In this document: in pieces, positions 1 through 5,820 of the stretch
How positions within the stretch are numbered: the stretch's first letter is position 1
How the letters are laid out: every line of letters begins with the position of its first letter
NCBI GenBank assembly: GCA_029259675.1
Contig: JAJDES010000312.1
Location: forward strand, 1-6,621
Direction of reading: 5' to 3'
Length of the DNA: 6,621 bases
Source of the DNA: Planctomycetota bacterium
GTDB taxonomy: Bacteria; Planctomycetota; UBA1135; GCA-002686595
Notes under the pieces: generated by a model
Databases searched by the model: none
What the model saw: only the letters and a program-made list of their open reading frames with translations
What the model was told of the DNA's origin: nothing
Position numbers and translations under genes: made by a program

Positions 1-1041
1 CCCACCGGCCGCGCCGCCAAGCGCCTGGCCGAGGCGACGGACCGCGAGGCCAGCACGATTCACCGCATGCTCGGCTTCGAACACGAAAAGGGCGGATTCA
101 TGCACGACGCCGCCATGCCGCTCGAAGCCGATCTGATTGTCGTGGACGAGCTCTCCATGATCGACTTGGTGCTCGCGCACCACTTGCTAAAGGCGGTCCA
201 GGCCCCCACGCGATTGATACTCGTCGGCGACCCCGATCAACTGCCCGCAGTCGGGCCCGGCAATGTATTGAGCGATTTGCTCGATTCAGGCTGCGTACCC
301 AGTTGGCGCCTAACCGAGATTTATCGCCAAGCCGCCCATAGCGGCATCATTCAGAACGCGCACCGCATCCTGACCGGCGAGATGCCCATCTTTCCAGACC
401 CGGGCACGCCCCTGGCCGACTTCTATTTCTTCCCCGCCGATGACGATCGCAAAACGGCCGAACGCCTGGTCGAAGTCGTGTCGCAGCGCATCCCCGAACG
501 CTTCGGCCTCGATTGGGTCAATGATGTGCAAGTTCTCTCTCCCATGTACCGCGGTCCCGCCGGTGTTGACGCCCTGAACAAGCATTTGCGGGAAGCGCTT
601 GGAAGCGGCGGCTTTGAGGCGCGGCGCGGCGATCGCATTTGGCGCACGGGCGATCGAGTCATTCACACGCGCAACGATTACGAGAAGCAGGTGTACAACG
701 GCGACATGGGTCGCATCCTGCGCATCGAAGCGGACGGCAGCGACATTCTCGTCGCTTACCCCGATCGCGAAGTGCACTACGCTCCGGGCGAGTTCAACGA
801 CTTGCGTCCCGCCTTCGCCATCACGGTGCATCGCTCCCAAGGCGGCGAGTACCCGGCCGTTGTAATCCCCTTAGTTACGCAGCACTACCTAATGCTGCAG
901 CGCCACCTGCTCTACACCGCCGTCACGCGCGCCAAACAATTGGTTGTGCTCGTCGGTTCCGAGCGAGCGTTGCGCATGGCCGTTGAAAATGAAGAGCAAC
1001 GTCACCGCGAAAGCGCATTGGCTCAGCGCTTGCTGAACTGA
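1..1041 (+). CDS. recD2: RecD2-type 5'-3' DNA helicase (SF1B), C-terminal part; 5' end outside window
   Basis: ATP-dependent 5'-3' DNA helicase of the RecD2 (RecD-like, RecBC-independent) family, a cytoplasmic enzyme of DNA repair and genome stability. The frame is open from base 1, and 346 residues are visible; family members usually have about 700-750, so the N-terminal half with the Walker A motif lies upstream. Visible motifs in order (numbered from the first visible residue) are: PTGRAAKRL with STIHRML (motif Ia region, 1-24); Walker B VVDELSM (about 47-53, acidic pair 49-50); GDPDQLPAVG (motif III, 76-85); LTEIYRQ (motif IV, about 104-110); GDRVIHTRND and NGDMG in the SH3-like 2B region; AITVHRSQGGEYP (motif V, about 273-285); and YTAVTRAK (motif VI, 305-312). 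The order and spacing are complete, so no decay is seen. It stops with TGA, 30 bp before a large inverted repeat. No RecB or RecC gene is visible. The assignment is firm; RecD2 rather than RecD rests on motif style and gene context. Confidence 0.93.
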   Translation, partial: PTGRAAKRLAEATDREASTIHRMLGFEHEKGGFMHDAAMPLEADLIVVDELSMIDLVLAHHLLKAVQAPTRLILVGDPDQLPAVGPGNVLSDLLDSGCVPSWRLTEIYRQAAHSGIIQNAHRILTGEMPIFPDPGTPLADFYFFPADDDRKTAERLVEVVSQRIPERFGLDWVNDVQVLSPMYRGPAGVDALNKHLREALGSGGFEARRGDRIWRTGDRVIHTRNDYEKQVYNGDMGRILRIEADGSDILVAYPDREVHYAPGEFNDLRPAFAITVHRSQGGEYPAVVIPLVTQHYLMLQRHLLYTAVTRAKQLVVLVGSERALRMAVENEEQRHRESALAQRLLN

Positions 1042-1071
1042 GCGAGGCTCAACTCTCCGCTCGGCCGTTGG

Positions 1072-1200
1072 AGAAAGATTGCGCGAACTCTGTCGGAGCA
1101 AATGCAATTGCTTGATCAAAACCACTCAAGCGGTGCGCTTCTACGGCGACACCTCGCCAAGTACCTCGCGCGAAGCGAACATCAAGAGCGCAATCTTTCT
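1072..1200. repeat. 13-bp perfect inverted repeat enclosing nested hairpins; candidate structured RNA or 3'-UTR element
   Basis: AGAAAGATTGCGC at 1072-1084 is perfectly repeated in inverse at 1188-1200. The 103 nt between contain further pairings: a 6-bp hairpin GCTTGA/TCAAGC (1110-1115 with 1126-1131), extendable by two G-U pairs and one A-U pair if read on +; CGCTTC/GAAGCG (1136-1141 with 1172-1177); inside that, GGCGA-CACC-TCGCC (1145-1158), extendable by TAC/GTA (1142-1144 with 1161-1163) across a two-base bulge. Together these draw a multibranched fold closed by a 13-bp stem. The G-U extensions slightly favour the + strand, which would put it in the recD2 3' UTR or in a separate RNA. The alternative is a MITE-like element with 13-bp terminal repeats, but I see no matching target-site duplication at its ends. 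I recognise no known RNA family. The repeat is certain; its function is inference. Confidence 0.5.
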
Positions 1201-1283
1201 GCTCGATTTTGCTGACAAAAATCATTCTGAACCAACAATTCACGGATGAGCTGCCTGCAAGCCTTCTAGCTAGTTGCTGAACC

Positions 1284-1297
1284 GCTTCCACCGAAGC
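1284..1297. repeat. Small perfect hairpin
   Basis: GCTTC-CACC-GAAGC is a 5-bp perfect stem with a 4-nt loop (1284-1288 with 1293-1297). It lies in the gene-free stretch between the helicase and the propeller gene. No T-run follows on either strand, so it is not an obvious intrinsic terminator. It shares the CACC loop sequence with the hairpin at 1145-1158. Confidence 0.35.
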
Positions 1298-1304
1298 TCC
1301 ACAC

Positions 1305-1377
1305 AGGCCGAGCGAAGCACTTCGAATAGCGTAAGCAAATCCTCTGTTCACTTTCGAACACCCGCTTGTGCTGGCCT
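1305..1377. repeat. Split inverted repeat closing a 73-nt segment
   Basis: AGGCC (1305-1309) and AGCAC (1316-1320) pair in order with GTGCT (1368-1372) and GGCCT (1373-1377). This gives a 10-bp stem with a 6-nt one-sided bulge (1310-1315). The enclosed segment holds GTTC/GAAC (1347-1350 with 1357-1360) and the palindrome TTCGAA twice. It might be part of a larger structured RNA with the neighbouring hairpins; no function can be assigned. Confidence 0.3.
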
Positions 1378-1378
1378 G

Positions 1379-1398
1379 CCTTGAGTTCACGTTCAAGG
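1379..1398. repeat. Hairpin, 6-bp perfect stem
   Basis: CCTTGA (1379-1384) pairs with TCAAGG (1393-1398) around the 8-nt loop GTTCACGT; a flanking G-U pair could extend it on +. It directly follows the split inverted repeat ending at 1377. There is no U-tract on either strand. Confidence 0.35.
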
Positions 1399-1416
1399 TC
1401 ACCAGAATCAAGATGC

Positions 1417-1430
1417 CAATGCTAGCATTG
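1417..1430. promoter_or_regulatory. Perfect 14-bp palindrome (upstream site); possible operator
   Basis: CAATGCTAGCATTG is its own reverse complement over 14 bases. It lies about 90 bp upstream of the chosen ATG of the propeller gene. Perfect palindromes of this length are typical of dimeric DNA-binding protein sites. A second palindrome of the same length lies with its centre exactly 72 bp downstream. The sequences differ, sharing CAAT/ATTG-type ends but not cores, so they need not bind the same protein. The palindrome is seen; the operator role is inference. Confidence 0.35.
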
Positions 1431-1488
1431 CACTCGCGTTGCGATGATTGACTCTCGGTCCTTTGCAACGAATCGAAGAAAACCGCGC

Positions 1489-1502
1489 CCAATTCGAATT
1501 GG
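1489..1502. promoter_or_regulatory. Perfect 14-bp palindrome (proximal site); possible operator next to the start codon
   Basis: CCAATTCGAATTGG is a perfect 14-bp palindrome ending 17 bp before the ATG at 1520. A dimeric repressor bound here, or a hairpin in the 5' UTR, could affect transcription or translation of the propeller gene. I found no convincing -35/-10 pair to fix its position relative to a promoter. It would sit inside the coding region if the TTG at 1448 were the start, which is another reason to prefer ATG 1520. Confidence 0.35.
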
Positions 1503-1519
1503 ACCTCACAGCATTAGCT

Positions 1520-4162
1520 ATGTCACGACTCCAACAACTGAGTTGCTTCGTTGCGCTTTCATTCTTGAGCTTGACTTCGATTGATTCAGCGCAGTTACCT
1601 TGCACTTCAGGACCTCAATTGACCGTTATCGGTGAAGGCACCATGGGCACCACCGGAGTTCCGCAAGTGAGGACCGTCGGCCTGCCGGTTCTTGGGGGCC
1701 CGATGTCGCTACAGGTCCGTGATGCACTTCCCAGCACGATCGGGATCCTGTTTTATAGCGCCACGAACACACCGACTTTTCTGCCGCAGCTTGGTGGAAC
1801 TTTCGAGTTGGGGCTGCCTGTTTTCACCAAGGCCTTCGGGTTGGGTTCCGATGGTCAATCTCCACTTCTGTTGGCACAGGGCGCCGTGGACAGTTCATTT
1901 TGCGGGCTTGGCGTTTTCTTTCAGGCCGGCGTATTTGATGCGGGGGCCCTAGGTGACCTTTCCCTTAGCAACGCCCTGAGAATTCAATTCGGTACGCCTC
2001 GCGGATCCTTTTTCCCGAGCGCCAAATATGGCGTTGGCCGTCTACCAGTCAGCCTCGCAGTCACCGATGTCAACATGGACGGCGAATTGGACCTGTTCAC
2101 AGCCAACTCCGATTCAAATGACGTTTCGCTTTTACTTGGCGCAGGAGCGGGAACCTTTTCGACTGAATTGCGCAAGCCGGTTGGAAACAACCCCGTCGCT
2201 ATTGCAACTCCCGATTTGAACAATGATTCTTTTCCCGACCTCGTTGTCGTCAATCAAGACGATGATGACCTGTCTATCTTTCTAGGCAACGGCAACGGGG
2301 GATTGATGAGCATGCCTCGCTTGCCTGTCAGCGAGGCTCCGACACATCTGTGCATTGCCGACTTTGACAATGACAGCTTTGCGGATATCGCGATCACACG
2401 ATTGACATCTCCTTTCGACAACGAGATTTCGATTTTCCTGGGGGCAGGTGACGGAAGCTTCGCAAACTCAAACTTCCCACCACCCCCGTTTACCGGGTTT
2501 CTCGGGTCCCTCGTCGCCGGAGATTTCGATCAAGACGGAAATCAGGATCTAGCGGCGACTGGTAGCGATTCCATGCTTTATCTCTTCGGCGGCCAGGGGG
2601 ACGGAAGCTTTGCTTCTGATGCCCAGATCCCCTTAGAGGGCTTAGGCAGCAAGTCCATAACCACATCAGACTTTGACAATGATGGCGACTTGGACTTAGC
2701 AATTTCCCATGAGTTGTCCGATCACGTCACAGTCCTAATCGGCATGGGCGACGGTAGTTTCGAATCGCCAACGCTGTACTTTGCAGAGGACCGGGTTGTG
2801 AACATTGTCTCATCGGATTTGAACCAAGATGGTTTTCCCGAGTTGATTGTTGCCAATGAGAAAACGGACATGGTTGGGGTTCTCAAGGGAGTCGGCGATG
2901 GTAGCTTTGAACCAATCAAGTACTTCCTGGCAGGCGATGCTCCCAAATTCTTAGCCACTTCGGATTTCAATGCCGACGGATATGAGGACCTGGCCGTTTT
3001 GAACCAAGTCTTCAATGGGTTTTCTTCCCATCCCCGTGGTGGAGTTTCCGTCCTACTCGGAACCGGGGATACCGACTTTGAGGTGCCGGACAGGTATCCG
3101 GCATCCAGGCCCATTTCTATCGTTGCCGGTGACTTGAATTCTGATGGGATCGAAGACCTTGTTACGGGCAGTACGCATGCCTCAATAACGCAACCCGATG
3201 AGGCGTACGTTTTCTTGGGATTGGGCGATGGATCATTCGGAGCTCCGCAGGGCTTCCTTGTGGGTGAAGGACCTTCTGGAGTGGCCCTTGCCGATTTTAA
3301 TTCGGATGGCACGCTCGACGTGGCTTCCGCCAACGATAGCTCAAACGATGTCTCGGTCCTGCTCGGCGATGGGACCGGACTATTCGGGTCACCCGCGCCC
3401 TATCCAGTAGCAATAACACCCGTTGAATTGCTAACGGCGGATCTAAGTGGCAATGGAGTTCAGGATTTAGCCACGGTCAATCTCAATTCCCACGACATCT
3501 CCGTGTTGATTGGAGTCGGCGACGGCACTTTCGGAACGGCACAACATTATTCCGTGAACAATGGTCAGGCCGCTCGCCCGGTTGATATTGCCGCTGCCGA
3601 TCTGAATAACGATGGAGCACTGGACTTGGCCAGCGCCAATTCCTACAGCAGTGACACCACCTTGTTCTTTGGCCATGGCGCCGGTAGCTTCAGCGTACCG
3701 ACGCATATCCCATTGCCGGATGGCGCCGACTCGCTGGCAATCGCAGATCTCAATGCTGACGGATATCAAGACATCGCGATAGCCAGCAGTAGTTATGGAG
3801 CGGCGTATGTGCTAATTGGAACTGGAAACGCCTCGTATGCCGAACCCAGCAGCTACAGTATCGGAGCAAAGCCAATCAAATTGGAGATTGCAGATTTGAA
3901 TGGAGATTCATTTTTGGACCTAATCGCCGTGAACTATGGGCCCAATGATGCTGAACCCCTCGTAACAGCCGGCAATGTGACCATTGCCCTGGGAACCGGT
4001 GACGGCAGCTTTGGGTTGCACCAAACCTATTTGTCGGGAATGAAGTCTCGGGCCCTAGCTGTATCCGATTTTGACAATGACGGCACGCTTGACGTTGCAG
4101 TTGCAAACTTTGGTTCAAGCGATGTCTCCGTGCTTTTCAACCGACTGCTCAAGTCCAACTAA
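1520..4162 (+). CDS. Secreted FG-GAP/VCBS-repeat protein, probable double beta-propeller
   Basis: Predicted exported protein of 880 residues. The ATG at 1520 gives MSRLQQ followed by a hydrophobic core (about 7-18) and a Q after SIDSA, a plausible Sec signal peptide; the frame is also open to a TTG at 1448, but that would bury the signal 24 residues in. Residues about 28-158 form an N-terminal beta-rich domain rich in G, P and L, with Cys28 and Cys128 possibly bridged. From residue 183 there are 14 loops of the DxNxDGxxDL type, starting at 183, 232, 281, 335, 384, 433, 482, 538, 592, 641, 694, 743, 792 and 850, most with a later LGxGDGSF-like turn. The commonest spacing is 49 residues. These are integrin-alpha-like calcium-binding propeller blades; fourteen suit two seven-bladed propellers. 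There is no sorting tail, anchor or catalytic domain: it ends four residues after the final DVSVLFN strand region. No clear Shine-Dalgarno is present. Some blocks are less GC-rich than neighbours (26/60 at 2221-2280 against 38/60 at 541-600). Adhesion or glycan binding is possible; the substrate is unknown. Confidence 0.9.
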   Translation: MSRLQQLSCFVALSFLSLTSIDSAQLPCTSGPQLTVIGEGTMGTTGVPQVRTVGLPVLGGPMSLQVRDALPSTIGILFYSATNTPTFLPQLGGTFELGLPVFTKAFGLGSDGQSPLLLAQGAVDSSFCGLGVFFQAGVFDAGALGDLSLSNALRIQFGTPRGSFFPSAKYGVGRLPVSLAVTDVNMDGELDLFTANSDSNDVSLLLGAGAGTFSTELRKPVGNNPVAIATPDLNNDSFPDLVVVNQDDDDLSIFLGNGNGGLMSMPRLPVSEAPTHLCIADFDNDSFADIAITRLTSPFDNEISIFLGAGDGSFANSNFPPPPFTGFLGSLVAGDFDQDGNQDLAATGSDSMLYLFGGQGDGSFASDAQIPLEGLGSKSITTSDFDNDGDLDLAISHELSDHVTVLIGMGDGSFESPTLYFAEDRVVNIVSSDLNQDGFPELIVANEKTDMVGVLKGVGDGSFEPIKYFLAGDAPKFLATSDFNADGYEDLAVLNQVFNGFSSHPRGGVSVLLGTGDTDFEVPDRYPASRPISIVAGDLNSDGIEDLVTGSTHASITQPDEAYVFLGLGDGSFGAPQGFLVGEGPSGVALADFNSDGTLDVASANDSSNDVSVLLGDGTGLFGSPAPYPVAITPVELLTADLSGNGVQDLATVNLNSHDISVLIGVGDGTFGTAQHYSVNNGQAARPVDIAAADLNNDGALDLASANSYSSDTTLFFGHGAGSFSVPTHIPLPDGADSLAIADLNADGYQDIAIASSSYGAAYVLIGTGNASYAEPSSYSIGAKPIKLEIADLNGDSFLDLIAVNYGPNDAEPLVTAGNVTIALGTGDGSFGLHQTYLSGMKSRALAVSDFDNDGTLDVAVANFGSSDVSVLFNRLLKSN
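2066..4141 (+). repeat. Fourteen tandem VCBS/FG-GAP repeats within the propeller gene
   Basis: The protein repeat unit is about 49 residues (147 bp): a calcium loop DxDxDGxxDL, a hydrophobic strand with N or S (as in ASAN), then DVSVLLG and GDGSF. Seven loop-to-loop intervals of exactly 49 residues are interrupted by longer ones of 53-58, caused by insertions between strands. At DNA level the copies share only short runs such as the codons for GDGSF, so the array is old and not a recent tandem expansion. Loops 2, 3 and 13 have S in place of the conserved G, and loop 10 reads DLSGNGVQDL with N at the third acidic position. Confidence 0.85.
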
Positions 4163-4205
4163 AAGAGTACAGTTCAGCTCGCGAGTCGCTTCCCACTCGT
4201 TATCC

Positions 4206-5663
4206 ATGTCTTTCCAACGAACATCGCCCCCAAGTGCTATCGGACTTGGCCGGGGGTTGCGCTTGGGGTGGCTATGGGTCCTTTTTGCGATACCCCACTT
4301 GTCCTGCGCCCGAGGGCAGGGGGAAGAGCCGCGACCCAACGTACTCATTGTCTTAGTGGACGATGTCGGGTACGGCGATTTGGGCTTTATGGGGCATCCC
4401 ATCGTGCGCACGCCGAATCTCGATAAGTTTGCGCGCGAGGGCATTCGCTTTGAGCAATTTTATGCCGGCGGTCCCAACTGCTCACCATCTCGCGCCAGCT
4501 TGCTGACGGGTCGAGCCGCCTATCGAGCCGGAGTGTTCAGCTACATTCGCAACGATACGCGCGAGATGACCCTGCCCGAATCGGAAACGACTTTGGCCGA
4601 GGTACTCCTGGCCGAGGGCTACGACACATTTCACGCCGGTAAGTGGCATTTGACACGCGGCAATCCGGAGCACGGGCCGCAACAACACGGTTTCGCGCAA
4701 TCCGTTCACAAGAACGCGACGGCAACGGAGCTTGTGGGCGATTTTCAAGACTGGCTCGGAAAGCGCGAGACAAGCAACAAACCGTTTTTTGGCCTGTTGG
4801 CTCTGTACGAGACTCACGATCCCGTCGGCGACTACGCGCCGGATGAGTTTGTGCGCTCCTACCAAGACGATTCTCGTCAGGCCGCACTTCAACTCCCCAC
4901 GGGTCGCATGCCCGAAAACAAACGCGCGCGCTCGGGCGACCCCGCGCTGTATTTCGGTGCCATCAGTCAAATGGACTCGGCTTTCGGCAGTCTACTGGCA
5001 GGCCTTGAGCGAGAGGGATTGCGCGAGAACACAATCATTTTGTTTGCAAGCGATAACGGGCCGGAACACCGCCTGCCCGAATCCTTCGGTAGCCCCGGCG
5101 CCTTGTTCGGTGCGAAGGGCCACCTCTATGAGGGCGGCATTCGCATACCGGCCGTGTTGCAGTGGCCGAAGACTTGGAAAGTGCCCAGCACGGTTCCCGA
5201 GCCACTACACTTTGCCGATGTTATGCCCAGTCTTTGTGACTTGGCGGGCGTGGCGCTACCGAGCCCGTTGACACTTGACGGAGTCAGCTTTGTGCCGGCC
5301 TTGGATGGAATGCCGCTCGAAAGAATCAGCCCGCTTTATTGGGCCCTGTGGTCGTCACGCAGCTTGCCGCAGTTCGCCATGCGCGCAGGAGACTGGAAGC
5401 TACTGGCGGCGATTGACCCCGTGCCGGCGAATCGCAAGATCATTGCGCACATCAAGTCGGCACCTTTCCGTCACTACGAACTCTACAATTTGGCGGATGA
5501 TCCACTCGAAACCGTGGATTTGAAACAATCCAAACCGCAAGTGTTTCAGGATCTGCGCAAGCAAATGCGCGCCTATCACGAAGAAATCATGGCGGACGCA
5601 CCGAGCTTCGACCTTGAGGAGCAACGCGCTGCGAGCGGAGCTGGTCACGCGCTGACGAAATAG
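4206..5663 (+). CDS. Exported type I sulfatase (arylsulfatase A-like, formylglycine-dependent)
   Basis: Hydrolyses sulfate esters, probably from a glycan, outside the cytoplasm. It has 485 residues, in the normal range for family S1. The ATG at 4206 is the first in frame after the upstream gene and gives a signal segment (Arg15/Arg18, hydrophobic 21-30, cleavage before about residue 40); the frame stays open back to 4071, but that would overlap the upstream gene. Catalytic set, by comparison with human arylsulfatase A: Asp52-Asp53 (LVDDVGYGD) for metal; Cys92 in CSPSRASLLTGR, the Cys-type site converted to formylglycine, with Arg96; Lys146 and His148 in GKWHL; His204 in ETHDP; Asp283-Asn284 in SDNG; Lys304 in KGHLYEGGIRIP. 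C-terminal GDWKLL (395-400) and ELYNLADDP (425-433) are usual family marks. All key residues are present, so it should be active if a formylglycine-generating enzyme is encoded elsewhere. It lies 43 bp after the propeller gene in the same direction, possibly one operon. Substrate cannot be read from sequence. Confidence 0.94.
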   Translation: MSFQRTSPPSAIGLGRGLRLGWLWVLFAIPHLSCARGQGEEPRPNVLIVLVDDVGYGDLGFMGHPIVRTPNLDKFAREGIRFEQFYAGGPNCSPSRASLLTGRAAYRAGVFSYIRNDTREMTLPESETTLAEVLLAEGYDTFHAGKWHLTRGNPEHGPQQHGFAQSVHKNATATELVGDFQDWLGKRETSNKPFFGLLALYETHDPVGDYAPDEFVRSYQDDSRQAALQLPTGRMPENKRARSGDPALYFGAISQMDSAFGSLLAGLEREGLRENTIILFASDNGPEHRLPESFGSPGALFGAKGHLYEGGIRIPAVLQWPKTWKVPSTVPEPLHFADVMPSLCDLAGVALPSPLTLDGVSFVPALDGMPLERISPLYWALWSSRSLPQFAMRAGDWKLLAAIDPVPANRKIIAHIKSAPFRHYELYNLADDPLETVDLKQSKPQVFQDLRKQMRAYHEEIMADAPSFDLEEQRAASGAGHALTK

Positions 5664-5713
5664 CTACCTAGCAGCGAGTAAGGCCTTCATCGGGAGGCAA
5701 CCGGGAAGCATTC

Positions 5714-5736
5714 GCCAAGCATGCGAGCCGCTTGGC
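5714..5736 (+). terminator. Hairpin after the sulfatase gene, possible weak terminator
   Basis: GCCAAGC (5714-5720) pairs perfectly with GCTTGGC (5730-5736) around a 9-nt loop, 50 bp after the sulfatase stop. No U-tract follows on +, so alone it is not a canonical intrinsic terminator; it may protect the 3' end or act before the stronger hairpin at 5758-5788. GAGCC/GGCTC could form an alternative stem across the same region. Confidence 0.3.
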
Positions 5737-5752
5737 TGTGGCTCCGAATCCC

Positions 5753-5788
5753 AAAAAAAGCCGAAGCTGCACTCGGCAACTTCGGCTT
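5753..5788 (-). terminator. Rho-independent terminator of the DUF1579 gene, probably bidirectional
   Basis: AAGCCGAAG (5758-5766) and CTTCGGCTT (5780-5788) make a 9-bp perfect stem with a 13-nt loop. Read on the minus strand, the stem is followed directly by a T-run (seven A on + at 5753-5759, two of them inside the stem), the classic intrinsic terminator form. It lies about 30 nt after the TAG of the DUF1579 gene. On + the stem is followed by ATTTCTC, a poor U-tract, so it may also stop sulfatase transcripts less efficiently. Confidence 0.85.
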
Positions 5789-5820
5789 ATTTCTCAGGCC
5801 TAACGGATCCTTATGTGCGC

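Noticed and set aside
1042..1250. Possible integron attC site after recD2
   Set aside because: GCTCAAC at 1047-1053 fits RYYYAAC, but no matching GTTRRRY lies at a suitable distance, and a RecD2 helicase is not a cassette-type gene.
1448..1476. TTGACT at 1448-1453 as a -35 box
   Set aside because: At 17-18 bp spacing the -10 position reads AATCGA or ATCGAA, a poor match to TATAAT, so no promoter is called.
1448..1519. TTG at 1448 as start of the propeller protein (24 extra residues)
   Set aside because: It would put a charged stretch before the signal peptide; ATG 1520 places the signal at the N-terminus.
4181..4200. CGAGT/ACTCG hairpin between the propeller and sulfatase genes as a terminator
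   Set aside because: The stem is only 5-6 bp and no T-run follows, so it is not evidence against co-transcription.
4071..4205. ATG at 4071 as sulfatase start
   Set aside because: It would overlap the propeller gene by 92 bp and give a 45-residue lead with no signal-peptide features; ATG 4206 is outside that gene and gives an export signal.
4296..4310. Cys34 of the sulfatase as a lipoprotein cysteine
   Set aside because: The residues before it are HLS, which do not fit a lipobox; ordinary signal peptidase cleavage is more likely.
4482..4970. Long minus-strand frames inside the sulfatase gene (also in recD2 and the propeller gene)
   Set aside because: They lie opposite well-supported coding regions, have no recognisable motifs and are explained as shadows of the real frame.
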